NCBI GenBank assembly: GCA_008360975.2
Contig: CM039210.1
Coordinates: forward strand, 21,847,007-21,911,006
DNA from: Lichenostomus cassidix
Taxonomy: Eukaryota > Chordata > Aves > Passeriformes > Meliphagidae
Direction of reading: 5' to 3'
DNA length: 64,000 nucleotides
Position numbers and translations under genes: made by a program. Each line of letters begins with the position of its first letter. The stretch's first letter is position 1. The notes under the pieces were generated by a model. The model saw nothing but the letters and a program-made list of their open reading frames with translations. It was not told the origin of the DNA and ran no database searches. Positions 42,591 to 54,008 of the stretch are shown here, piece by piece.

Positions 42591-43206
42591 CTACTACTCC
42601 AAAAGTTAGTGGAATTTTTAGACATCTATCAGCAGAGGAGGTGGAAGGCATACTGGCATGGATTTTGCAAGCTTGGGATAGCGGCTTATTAATGGGTGAA
42701 AAATATCTATTAAACCCTATAGCCAGTGGTGTTCAGATACAATGGGGAGTGAGAGACTGAAATGGTTAATGGCTTAAACATTGCTAAAATTATCAGAGGA
42801 CTTTTGCCCACTATAGCAAACTGCAGAGAAGCAGCTGTTAATCTGTGACCACCGAAGCCCATCCCTCCCCAAATATGCCTACTAACTGGAATTTGGACTG
42901 TGATGGGAACTTGAGATAAGATAGAGGAGGTACTATAGTTCAATCATCCCAAGTCTGGGGAGAAGAATGATAGTGATACTGGAAGAGAGACTGGAATGGC
43001 CCAAACAGTCAGGGGGCAAGCTGCCAATGTGCAAAGTAACCGCCCAGGTGCAGAGGCTGTGCACACCTGCCAACTCAGCCTACAGCTGGGTGTTGAAGGA
43101 GATAAGGAAAGAGGCAAAACCTGTGAGGCGCGTACTCTCTTTGTCCTTACTCAAGTGAACTCAGCTGTGATAACTCCCCTGCCGGGGAACCACTGGGACA
43201 TTCACA
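42591..43206 (+). pseudogene. ERV gag-like remnant, second piece
   Basis: The first 50 codons read in one frame give a capsid-like helix pattern with LSAEEVEGILAWILQAWDSG. Similar phrases (LTWLLQCW) occur in the ERVL gag at 8.6 kb. Later parts change frame and contain stops; two overlapping frames at 42967-43211 have no motif. It is bounded by LTRs on both sides. Confidence 0.4.
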
Positions 43207-43714
43207 TGTAGCCTGAAAGTATTCATCTCTGCTGATGGGCCGTAATGGGCCATAATGGACTCAACTGCACTGATGTAATAGCCAGTTGTAAGGACTTAAA
43301 CCATCAAAGACTCCAAAAGTATCCCATGACCCACAGCATTACATCATCCAGTATAAAACTCCCCGCCCCAGGGGAGTAACAGGGCATTCCCACCTGAGCA
43401 TATATAACTCAAAATCTTTGAGTTTTGTGGACTTCCCCTACCCTTGACGGATCAAGATCATCAATTTGACAGGACTGAAACCTTCACTTTGACCAATGGA
43501 CATCAAAATTGCAACAACCAAATCTCGTTACTGGATCCAATGGGTGGTGACTATATATCTTTCTATGTTTATCCTTTCTTTTTCCTTCTTTTCCTTATAC
43601 ATTTTCTGAAGTGTGAATTTTTATACTTTTATATTGCTATATTACTATAGATAAGAACAACCAAAATGGCTACATACCTGTTTTCCTTTGCAACCAAATT
43701 GTTCTAAAATAAAC

Positions 43715-43746
<32 letters not shown>

Positions 43747-43847
43747 TACAAACACTGATCATTCAGTGTCATTTCACTCTAATCCGCCCCAAAGGATCTA
43801 TTAGCAAGAACCTGGGTTACCCTTGCCTTCTGGGGCTGGTTGTAACA
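43207..43847 (+). mobile_element. LTR (family H), same family as 57906-58467
   Basis: Starts about TGTAGCCTGAAAG and ends GGGGCTGGTTGTAACA. It shares with the copy near 58 kb the blocks AGCATTACATCAT, AAATTGCAACAACCAA, TAAAATAAACCCTATA and GAACCTGGGTTAC. TATA-like CATATATAAC is near 43399. In both copies TGGGG follows the end, which could be a primer site or part of the LTR. It may be the 5' LTR of the sequence that follows. Confidence 0.65.
43720..43744 (+). repeat. (AT)n microsatellite
   Basis: About twelve AT units in the family H LTR just after its AATAAA signal. The related copy near 58.35 kb has only a short version, so it expanded here. Confidence 0.85.
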
Positions 43848-44814
43848 TGGGGAATATGCTCAATTACAAAATATTAGGGGTCCCAATGGGTAGGATGTTG
43901 CTGCACCTACACTGTATCAATGGCTGTGTGAAGCAGTTTTAACAGCATATGCAGATACTGCCAAATTGCTGTCGTCCCTTGGAAATTGGTGTAAAATGGA
44001 AGGAGGTATTAGTTTCCTGCAGCAGATGGGGATGGCTCAATGTGCTTATTACAGGATCTAGTCTTAATGGAGCAGCAGGAACGAAAGGTGTCAAAATGTG
44101 GCTTTTGAGAGAGGTGCCTGTTTCACTGAAACCCTTAATTACACCAGCACTCATAAGTGCTACTGTTAATATAGGTGTCCTAGAAAATAACTTAAAGGGA
44201 AATTTCGGCTGTAAGTTTGGAACCACTTGTGCAGGTGGTGAATGAAAATAAGCCAGCAAAACTGAAGCATTATCTTACACGTGATGAGGAAACAAATGTG
44301 AAATGATCTTGTGCTAACCGGTGTCCCAGAATAAGAAATAATTGGGACATGACATCAGAAATGTTTCGTTGTTGGCAAAAGTTAGTGCCTATGCAAAAAA
44401 AATTCTTCTCCCTCCACCCCACCTGCCCCCTCACTGCAAGGCACTACCTGGCAAATGCCAAAGCAGCAGAAATGGACTGGAAAGTTGTTTGGCAATGGAC
44501 CAATCAAGAATAAGAAGCCTCTGATACCTGCCAAAATGCTTTGTTTGAGCATGCCCAATTATACACTCCCAGGCGAGGAAATCCATTTGAATTCCAAGTA
44601 AAAATTCTAGATGCTATAGTCTTTTGGCAACTGTGGCAGATGACTGGGCTGAAAATTAAAACTGTAGGATTGTGGTCCAAGGCATTACGAGGCTTCACTA
44701 TACATTATATCCCAATGGAAAAATGAATTCAAGTTGTAGTTTGAGCATTGCAAGAAACTGAAAGAATCACAGGCCAAAATAGTGTGACTGTATACCTCCA
44801 GTACAAAACATGTA
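43848..44814 (+). pseudogene. ERV internal remnant with pol RT/RNase H-like piece
   Basis: The first 650 bases hold a motif-free frame (43949-44245). Around 44541-44760 the translation reads VGLWSKALRGFTIHYIPMEK, followed after a stop by VV*ALQETERITG-like text. This matches the order of the connection/RNase H start in retroviral pol, where WSKAL, YTPIEKQLL and WALVETE blocks are usual. Frames are broken. It could be the interior of an element whose LTR is 43207-43847. Confidence 0.45.
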
Positions 44815-47095
44815 CTTTGACCAAACACCACCATGCCAACTAAACCATAGCACTAAGTGCCACATCCAGTTGTTTCTTGAACGCTTCCACAGATGGCAAC
44901 TCTACCATCTCCCTGGGCAGCCCGTTCCAATGCTCAACCACCCTTTCAGTGAAGAAATTCTTCCTAATGTCTAACCTGAACCTCCCCTGGCCAGCTTGAG
45001 GCCACGTCCTCTTGTCCTGGCACTAATTGCCTGGGAGAAGACTGATTCCCACCTTGCTAAAATTTCCTTTCAGGTAGTTGCAGAGAGGGATAAGGTCTCT
45101 CCTGAGCCTTCTTTTCTTCAGGCTAAACACCCCCAGCTCCCTCAGCCACTCCTCACATGAGTTATTCTCAAGACCCTTCCCCAGCTCTGTTGCCCTTCTC
45201 TAGACATGCTACAGCCTCTCAATGGCTTTCTTGCCATGAGGGGCCCAGAATTGAACACAGGACTCATGGTGCAGCCTCAGCAATGCCAAGTACAGGGGGA
45301 CAATCACTTCCCTGGTCCTTCTGGCCACACTATTGCTGATACAGGTCAGGATGCCATTGGCCTTTTGGCCACCTGGACACATACTGGCTGTCAGGGTTTG
45401 ACTCTGGCTAAATGCCAGGCACCTCTGCTCTCTCCTGCTGCAGACGTGCAGGAGAGGGAAGGAAAAAAACCTGTTACACACACACTGGACTCATGAGTTG
45501 AGATAGGACACTGGTGGAAGAGATGCACCGAAGACAAAACAGGCTCAAAACTTAAAGTTGCAAAGTGATTTATTTACCTAACAGAGTCGGAGGATAAATG
45601 AGAAGTAAAAATAAGCTTTTCAGACACCGTTCTTTCACTCACCCCCCTCTCCCTCCTAAGACACTATTTCTCTGCTCACCCCCCTCCCTCCTTCCAACCA
45701 ACAGCTCTGGTAGGGGGCAGGGTATGGGGTTTTTTCTTAGTACATAAATCTTCATCACCACAATTCTTCTACTACAAACACTGTTTCTCTGCTCACCCCT
45801 CTCCCTCTTTCCAACCAACAGCATGGGCAGGGGGCAGGGTAAGGGGTTTCTTCCTCTGGTCAGTCCATCAGGGAGAGGGGTCCTCTACTTAGCCATGGGA
45901 TCCCTCCCATGAGAGACAGTCCTCTGCAAAATTCTTTGGTGTGGGTCTGATCTCACGAGCAGCATCGCACCCGAATTCTGCTGCAACATGAGTCCTCTTG
46001 TCCATAGGGTGCAGACTCCTGAGCCAAGGCCAGGCTGCTTCCATCCCAGGAGCAAGGCCTTTCTCTCTCTTGCAAGGCCTTTGCAGCTTTAACTCTCTAT
46101 ATGAAACCCACTGGATTACAGCTTCTTCCAGGCCTCCACCTGCTCCTCTGGCGTGGGCTGTGGGTGGATCTCTGCACGCCTGTGGACTCCAAGGGCTGCA
46201 GGGGGACCACCTGCTCCCTCCATGGTCTTCACCACAGCTAGCAGAGGGTTTTCAGCTCCGGCACCTGGAGCACCTCCTCCCCCACCTTCTTCACTGACCT
46301 TGGTGTCTCCATGTTCTCCCTTCACATATTTTTACCTCCACCTCCTCCTCTAGCTAAAAAGAAGTGAGTGACTACTTTGTTTTGATTTCTCCTAAATATG
46401 TTTTCACAGAGGTGTAACTAGCAGCTCTAATTGGCCCAGACTTGGCCAGCAGCATGTCCATCACTTTCAGAGCCATCAGAGATTGGCTCTGCTGGACTTG
46501 ATGAAAAAACTTCCAGAACATTCACACAGGACACACAGGAGCCATCTTTGTGCTACTCCCCACCCCTCAGACACTTCTTCAGGCCTACCACAACAGCTTT
46601 TGAAGGATTTAAATTTCTCTTAGATGTTAAAGATACTTTGCTGATGTTCTGGGCTATGCAAAACCACGTTGGCTCCTGTTCAGCTGGCTGTTGACCAGCA
46701 TTCCCAGGTTCTTTTCTGCTGGGCTGCTTTCCAGCCACTCTTCCCCTAGCCTGTAGCGCTGCATGGGATTGTGGTGACTCAAGGGCAGGACCCAACACTT
46801 GGCCTTGTTGAACCTCATACAATTGGCCTTGGCCTGTTCAGCCTGTCCAGATACCTCTGCAGAGCTTCCTACCCTCGAGCTGATCAACACTCCCACCAAA
46901 CTTAGTGTCATCTATGAACTTACTCAGGGTGCACTTGATCCCCTCATCTAAATCATTGATAAAGATATTAAACAGATCTGGCCCAAATCCTGAGCCCTAG
47001 GGACCCCCACTAGTGACCAGATACCAACTGGATGTTGTTCACCACCACTCCCCAGGACCAGCCATCCAGCCAGTTAACCCAGTGAAGAATGCCTC
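44815..47095 (-). mobile_element. CR1 LINE, 3' half, split by a nested LTR
   Basis: Pieces 44815-45388 and 46669-47095 form one minus-strand CR1 once the LTR is removed; the text joins at ACTGGC/TTGGCTCCTGTTCAGC. RT C-terminal frames (for example 46654-46911 with FNKAKCWVLPLSHHNP) are present. The extreme 3' tail is missing at 44815. Confidence 0.8.
45389..46668 (-). mobile_element. solo LTR (family B) in CR1, 5-bp TSD with one change
   Basis: On the plus strand it opens TGTCAGGGTTTGACTCTGGC and closes GGGCTATGCAAAACCACG, the reverse complement of the family B ends. Flanks CTGGC (45384-45388) and TTGGC (46669-46673) are a near-perfect duplication. Like the copy at 1494-2878 it has the GTTGGTTGG box twice (CCAACCAACAG near 45697 and 45815) with CACCACAATTCTTCTACTA between. 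Confidence 0.8.
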
Positions 47096-47367
47096 TGTAA
47101 ACTCCCTATCCCACATTTCCAGCCCCAGCAGCAGCAGTATTTTGAGTGAGGGGGTAGAATGCAGGGAGGAATGGGTTAAAAAGCAGAAGACTGATGAGAA
47201 GAATTGTAAATCAAATGACCTTGCAGCTGAGAATAACTCTTGATAAGCTTGTGTGAACAGCAGACAGTGATCCTGTGGCATGGACCGAGTTTAATGGTGC
47301 CTGCACCTACCTCTGTCTGGGGGTTGCTTTGGGGATCCTCTGGTTAGCAAGGTAATGGAAATAAATT
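47096..47367. other. short unrecognised spacer
   Basis: A 270-base segment between two CR1 copies, with no recognised family and no coding motif. Confidence 0.3.
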
Positions 47368-47968
47368 TCATAGAATCATAGAAAATCCCAAGTTGAAAGA
47401 CACCTACAAGGGTCATCAAAGTCCAATTCCTGGCCCTGCACAAGACAGCCCCAACAATCCCACCATGTGACTGAGAGTATTGTCCAAATGCTCCTTGAAC
47501 TGTGGCAGGCTTGGTGCTGTGACCACTTCCCTGGGGAACCTGTTCCAGTGCCCAGCCACCCTCTGGGTGAAGAACCTTTTTCTAACATCCAGCCTAAACC
47601 TCCCCTGACTCAGCTTCATGGCATTCTCTTAGGTCCTGTCACTGGTCACCAGAGAGGAGATCCGTGTCTGCCCCTCCTCTTCCCCTCATTAGGAAGTTGT
47701 AGACTGCGATGAGGTCTCCTCTAAGTCTCCTCTTCTCCAGGCTGAACAAGCCAAGTGACCTCAGCCACTCCTCATATAGCTTCCCCTCAAGGCCCTTCAT
47801 CAGCTTCATTGCCCTCTTTTGGACGCTCTCTAATAGCTTAATATCCTTTGTATATAATGGCGCCGATAACTGCACACAGTACTCAAGGTGCGGCTGCACC
47901 AGTGCGGAATAGAGTGGGACAATCACCTCCTTCGACCGGCTGGGGATGCTGTGCCTGATGCACCCCTT
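47368..47968 (-). mobile_element. CR1 LINE 3' end, other subfamily
   Basis: Starts on the plus strand with ATTTCATAGAATCATAGAAA and GGTCATCAAAGTCCAATTCC. The minus-strand frame 47639-47926 encodes [20 protein letters not shown] and [19 protein letters not shown], the end of CR1 ORF2. The 3' UTR differs in detail from the other copies, so the subfamily is different. Confidence 0.85.
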
Positions 47969-48200
47969 TTGTCAGTTTGGATAAACTGTCCTAATTGTGT
48001 CCCCTCCCAAGATTTTGCCCAACTCCAGCCTACTGGTGGTGGGAGAATGTTGAGAGACAGCGTTGATGCTGTGCCAGCGCTGCTTAGCAATAGTCAAAAC
48101 ACTGGTATGTTGTCAAAACCTTTCTGGCTACCAATGCAAAGCACAGCACTGGGAGGGCTGCTATGGGAAATTATCTCCATCCCAGAGAGACCAAATACAA
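47969..48200 (-). mobile_element. ERVL-like LTR fragment (family D)
   Basis: The blocks CTGTCCTAATTGTGTCCCC, CAACTCCAGCCTACTGG, GCTGCTTAGCAATAGTC and AAACACTGGTATG occur in the order found in reversed avian ERVL LTRs such as 27529-28083. Only the U3 side is present. Confidence 0.6.
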
Positions 48201-51185
48201 TGATGTACCTCAATGTACTATTGCAATATTTCTGTAACATAAGTACCAAACTATGATATGAGAATTAGTCATCTATTGCAAAAGAGCTCTGCAGTATATT
48301 TCAAAGAACAAGGGTACATCATGTTTAATGAAAAATAATCTTGCATACATGAGCCATCAGAAACAGTTAACAAGGGAATGCAAAATCTCTTTAACCAAAT
48401 TCTAACTGAGCAGCGTCCAGTTTTTCTTTAACTTTGAACTTCCTACTAGCACAGGCAGACACATCCAAACCATGTCTGGCTTTCAGGATGCAAACAAAAG
48501 ATATACTCAGCACAATGAGCTGTGCCATTTACATACTAAAATTAATAAAAATAGTTTATATTTTGTAGAATAAGGTAAAAGAGTGTAATACAGTCAGCAT
48601 CAAAAAAAGGTTCAAATCAAAAAGATACAAGAGTTCAAAGTTAATAAAATTTCCATAGACCAAGAAGTCATTTTAACAAAAGTTTAAGAAAACATTCCAC
48701 TTGCCTGTTTAGGTACAGTCCCCTGTGGATACAGTTATTTTACTATTATTAGACACGTGAAGAGAAAATAACTGTTATGATGGAAAAGCCAGCTACCTGC
48801 AATCAAGTCTGTGTCATGCAAAAGAGCCACACACTGCATTTGGTGTGGGGTTCCTCCTTGCTGCTGTTTAGCTGAGACTCCTGCAGTCCCACAAGATCTC
48901 CTGATAAAGGGCCCCATTTACACTGTCACTATAGCTCACATCCTGGTATAGGGACAATATGGGATGCTGGGCAGACAGACTTACAGCAAAAGCTGCCAAG
49001 TATCTAGGGAAGAAGAGATGGAGAAGTGATCTGCAGCAAATGGGATGGGACATATAGGGTGTTTCTTTGTCACCCCTACTGTGTCCAAATCCCATCAAAG
49101 CAAGCATCAAGCAAGAGATTTTTTTCATTTTCTTGATTCACCAAACCAGAGGAGAGAAAGAAAAGAAGAAAAAAATTAAACAACCTCTGCCTTTTTAAAG
49201 CTAGAGGAAGGGGTATCTCCATCCCCCACCTATGAAAATAAAGAAGCAGCTGCAAAACAAAGGCATTTATTTGCCATGGCATATTAAAAAGCAGGGGGGA
49301 GGAAGACACTTAGTAAACTTTCATATTCACCTTCTGCAAAAAGTTCTACTCAGAGTCACTAGAAATACCTTTTTCTGCACTTAAATTAGTTTTGGCTACT
49401 AATAATATTCAGGCAACTAGTTCTGTTAAGTGTTATTTTCTTACGTAATCAAAAAGCTACCTAATGTATTATTCCTAATTTATCCAGATGTGACAGTACT
49501 CTACTCTCTGGCTATATGAGCTCACCATATGGGCAGTCCCCAAAGACAGACCTAGCAGAGGAAAGGAGAGGAAGAAAAAGGGGTGTCTTAATCAGAGCTC
49601 TTGATATAGTACTTTCTGTACCAGATGTATATGAAATTACCTTTTAGTTAATGCCTCTAGAAAAGAATTGAGGCAAAGACGCATTATGTTTCAAAATTCT
49701 TTAGTTATTGAAACTCAAGACGATGCAAATTTTATACAAGTACCCCTTTACCCAAATAACCAATACAAGAAAAAACCCACAACAACGTGGCACTTAATAC
49801 CCAGTCAGGGAAAGGAGGATCACCCAGGGAAAGTAGCTAGTATTCACATGTCATTCATTAGGAGTTTGATCTCTGTGTCTATTACTCTATTATTAGCATT
49901 TCAGAAGCATTCTGGTGTTTTATTCCTTCACACTTACACTGACATGCTATTAAATTAATGCTGCATTATGCAGATGGACAAGACCTCTACCAGACAGGAC
50001 CATCAGCTGGTAGAGCACAAAGGGAAAACAACATGCCATTTGGGTACTGGCACTGAAGCATTGCTCCATACTTATTTTTAATAAATGCTATTCTGCACAG
50101 GACTTGTTAGTGGATATGTTACTGGGTACATTTCCCTTCAGTTTACAGGGGGAGGGCCTCTCTCTCTGAACTGCTTCTAGGTTTCTTTCATTATGAGTCA
50201 CCATAATGAGGGACTTCAAGGTAAAAGAGGAAGGAGCACTGTCCCTTGAAAAAACAGGCTCCAAAAAAAGAAGTGAAACAGCAAATATGAGGAACAGTAT
50301 CTACCATAACACCAATGAAAAATCAAGTACACATGATTACTTCTGCCATGTTAATTCATAGATTTAATTAACAAAAAGAAAAAAAACCCACCACATGTTT
50401 ACGTAGATATTTTATTGAAATCCACAACCTTGACATTTAATCCACCTCCACACATCAAATTAAACCTCTGACAGTGACTTTCAGAAGCAGGCAATGTGTT
50501 TAGCTTTATGTTGTGCCTGCGCTTTGTGGAAATGCAAAGCTTCAATGAGTCTTAGCTCAAATCCGGCATACTCAGTTCAATACACAGCAATACTTGGGTA
50601 GCTTGAAAGCTACAAAGTCCTGTTTCATTATGGTCTGTGCTGCATCTAACTTAATAATTTTATAGCTCAAGAAGAAATCCCAGATTGTGTTCACTGGAAT
50701 GAGAGGTGTAAAACTAGTCTGATTCGCAGAGGAAACCCAGAGGCTTCCTTATAATCACTACTGTATTACTACTGCCCAGATGCCCCAGACAGAACTTGAG
50801 GCTCCACTGTGGTATGCACTGTCTAGCAGTAGTCATGAAGTTAAATAATAATCTCCAAAAGATAAGACAGGAGAAACCAACACACACAATCAAAGTGATT
50901 AACCCAGAGTCATGCAGCACCTCAGTAGTACAGAAGAAATTCACCTATTTGACTCCTAAAGCTCCAACCACTGACTAGGTTATGTCTCAAATTTTAAAAG
51001 GTGGTTTCCATACTAGTACATCTGGTCTTTTTTGGTTACATTTAAAGACTTGGGCACAATACCATCTGTGGTAAATGGTCAAATTTGTATAGTGTTGCTT
51101 TAAGACAGTGAAGAATTGATGAGGCTGGTTGAGTAAAACATGAGCTGGGCCACTTGCTAATCTTGCACCTGAATCAAGCAAGGCC
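48201..51185. other. long stretch without recognised element
   Basis: 3 kb of AT-rich sequence with no repeat family or gene that I can support. Short open frames (for example 48868-49128 minus, 49668-49958 plus) carry no motif. Together with 28.1-31.3 kb this is the best place to look for unique host sequence. Confidence 0.4.
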
Positions 51186-51635
51186 TAACAACTGAAGGAT
51201 GTCTGGAGTGAAGCGGAGGCCTAACAGCCCAATGCTGTTTCAGTGAGACACAGAAGAGCACCCACATCTCTGTACTAGCCAACAGCTGCACTCCCTTCAC
51301 CATGAAAAAACAGCCTCATTGTAAATCTGGTCCATCAAAGAGATAAGGATGTGCACAAAGACCCTCTGATGAAGGTCAGACAGCCTTCACCGCTGCCTCA
51401 GCATGTGGAGGAGGACCAAAGTGTTTATTGTACCTCTTTTGCCAACTATAAATTCTGACCAAAGGTAACCAAGACCTTCATTAAGCTCCATTTACATACT
51501 ATCTTTAACACCCCTTGGAATGCAAATGAGGAACAGCATGAGACATCTAATACATGTATGACTGACATCACCAACCACCGCCTATAACATGTGATTGTTC
51601 TATCCCATTGGGATGGGCCAAAAATGTATAATATA
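51186..51635 (+). promoter_or_regulatory. possible U3/promoter of an older LTR, left part
   Basis: The segment ends GGATGGGCCAAAAATGTATAATATA, where a nested LTR begins. On the far side of that LTR the text resumes GTATAAAAGGGGGGGC. Joined, the two look like the TATA region of an older promoter or LTR. Upstream elements such as CCATTTACATAC and ATGCAAATGAGG (octamer-like) support a promoter. No LTR ends were found, so this is tentative. Confidence 0.35.
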
Positions 51636-53382
51636 TGTCGTGGTTTGACACTGGCCAAATGCCAGGCACTCACCAAAGCCACTTACTCACTCACCCTCCC
51701 CTGCCACAGCTGGGCAGAGGAGAGAAAACTTTAATGAAGGGGTCTGGAGTTGAGATAAGGACAGGGAGAAAACACTCCAAGGGCAAAACAGGCTGAACTT
51801 ACAGGTACAAAGTGAGTTTATTACTAACAAAATCAGAGGAGGATAATGAGAAGTAAAATAAGCCCTTAAAAACATCTTTTTTCCCCCAACCCCTCCCTCC
51901 TTCCCACCGGCAGTGCAGGGGAGAGGGCATGGCGGGGTTTGGTCAGTTTGTCACCCGAGGTTTTCTTCCACTGCTCAGGGAGAGGAGTCCTTCCCCTGCT
52001 ATGCCGTGAGGTCCCTTCCCATGGGAGACAGTTCTACATTAACTTCTCCAACATGGGTCCAATCTCACAAGCAGCGGTCCTCCCAAACTTGCTGCGGTGT
52101 AGGTCACATGTCCACAGGGTGCAGTCCTCCAAGGACAGGCTACTCCAGCTTGGAAGCAGGGGCCCCCTCTCTCCACCAGGTCTCCCACCAGATCACAGCC
52201 TCCTCCAGGCATCCACCTGCTCCAGCGTGGGCACCTCCCCCATGGGCTGCAAGTGGATCTCTGCATCCCCTGTGGACCTCCATGGGTTGCAGCAGGACAG
52301 CTGCTTCACCATGGTCTTCACCACGGCCTACAGAGGAATCTTGGCTCTGGCACCTGGAGCACCTCCTCCCCCTCTTTCTTCACTGACCTAGGTGTCTCCG
52401 TGCTTTTTCCCTCACATGTTCTCACCTCCTCCTCTTCTCTAGCTGAAATTGAAACTGCACGCCCCACTTTGTTTTGATTTTCTTCTTAAATATGTTATTA
52501 CAGAGGCATTACCATCATCTCTGATTGGCTCAGGCTTGGTGTGGCAGGACGTTCCCCCCCCCCTTCTCTCTCTCCCTGATTGGTCGCCAGAGATGGATGG
52601 CTCAGATTAGGTTGATAGCCTAATCCAGGCTATCTGGTAGTGGCGACTGAAAGTCTGAAACCCTGTGGAATGTAGAGAGAATATGAGAAAATTTTAGTGA
52701 CCACAAATCCACACTTTTTTATCCTATAAAAAGCTCATGAAATCTCAGAAAAGGTAGAAGCTTTTCTACATGGATACTGAAGCATGAGGGAAAACTTCTC
52801 CCCTGAGCTTGGACGCAAGCTCTGTGGTAACTTCTTGCAAGATTGAGAGAGGACTCTAATTGGATTTTGGTAAGATCATTGGTTTCCTAAATTGTATTAA
52901 TCCGGCTAACTTATAGGTACCTATTTTAACTTGCATTATAGTTCAAGCTAGCATTTCTTAACTTGCATTTTTATCTATTTTTATAGTTCAAGCAAGCATT
53001 TACCCCATAATTGCATTTTAGCTGTTATAGTTTTGCAATTATGCATTTATTGTGTGTGTATGTATGTCAATCTGTTCTATGTTTGTATGTTTGTTATTTT
53101 CTGTGTTTAATAAATGGTATTTTTAGACTAATTGGCCAAATATCAAAGATCCTTGCGAATGGGACCGAGTCTTGGGGAACTAGCTACTCTCTGTTGCCAG
53201 AAGCCTGGCAAACTGCAGAAACTCATAAGGCTTCTGTCTCCCACGCAAGACACTTGGCCAGCAGCATGTCCATCTTCAGAGCCATCAGGGATTGGCTCTG
53301 CTGGACATGGTAGAAGCTTCTAGCAGCTTCTCAAAGAAGCCACCTCTGTGGGCCCCCCGCTACCAAAAACCAGGCCATGCAA
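51636..53382 (-). mobile_element. ERVL-like LTR (family A/B relative) with nested LTR, ~5-bp TSD
   Basis: On the plus strand it opens TGTCGTGGTTTGACACTGGC and closes GCCATGCAAAACCATCACA. Flanks ATATA (51631-51635) and GTATA (53383-53387) fit a 5-bp duplication with one change. The body (51636-52539 and 53253-53382) is split by the LTR at 52540-53252; removing it rejoins GGCTTGGCCAGCAGCATG. Confidence 0.8.
52540..53252 (+). mobile_element. solo LTR nested in LTR, perfect 5-bp TSD
   Basis: Starts TGTGGCAGGACGTTCC and ends CCCACGCAAGACA. Perfect duplication CTTGG at 52535-52539 and 53253-53257. TATA-like CCTATAAAAAGC near 52724 and polyadenylation signal AATAAA near 53109 give plus orientation. 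This family is not otherwise seen in the window. It is the innermost layer of the nest. Confidence 0.85.
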
Positions 53383-53555
53383 AACCATCACAGTATAAAA
53401 GGGGGGGCTTTGGGGAGGAAAGAGTCAGAGGGGGAAAACACCTCTGCTTGCTCGGGATTGGTCAACAGACTGTCTCTCCTCCTCTCCTAAAGGGATACCT
53501 TTAGGTGAGTTTTGTGCCTCCAACTGGGATTGTGCCTCCAACAGGGGATCGAGTC
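53383..53555 (+). other. possible R-U5 of an older LTR, right part
   Basis: Begins GTATAAAAGGGGGGGC immediately after the nested LTR and runs to GGGATCGAGTCTCATTAG, where CR1 begins. The tandem phrase GTGCCTCCAAC occurs twice at about 53514-53540. It pairs with 51186-51635 as the other half of an interrupted promoter-like region. Confidence 0.3.
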
Positions 53556-54008
53556 TCATTAGAAATATTCACAGATGACATGTAGTTGGGTAGGAGTGTC
53601 AATCTGCTGGAGGGCAGGAACCCTCTGCAGAGGCATCTGCATAGGCTGGATCGATGGGCCAAGGCCAATTGTATGAGATTCAACATGGCCAAGTGCTAGG
53701 TCCTGCACTTTGGCCACAATAACCCCATGCAGCACTGCAGTCTGGGGGCAGAATGTCTGGAAAGCTGCCCAGCAGAAAAGGACCTGGGGTGCTGGTCGAC
53801 AGAGGCTGAACATGAGCCAGCATGTGCCCAGGTGGCCAAGAAGGCCAATGGCATCCTGGCTTGTATTAGCAATAGTGTGGCCAGCAGGACAAGGGAAGTG
53901 ATCCTTTCATCACTGTTGAGACCTCACCTTGATTACTATGTCCAGTTCTGGGCCCCTCAGTTCAGGAAGGACATTGAGGTGCTGGAGAGCCTACAGAGAG
54001 GGGACTGT
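53556..54008 (+). mobile_element. CR1 LINE fragment, RT C-terminal part
   Basis: Translations include the blocks [37 protein letters not shown] and [14 protein letters not shown], all from the end of CR1 ORF2. It stops abruptly at 54008, without a 3' UTR, where sequence typical of the 5' part of another CR1 starts. Confidence 0.8.

Noticed and set aside
42128..42600. Target duplication for the LTR at 42.1-42.6 kb
   Set aside because: None of the plausible 5' ends gives flanks matching CTAC on the right.
51912..52391. 150-157-aa plus-strand frames
   Set aside because: Shadows of the minus-strand LTR at 51636-53382.
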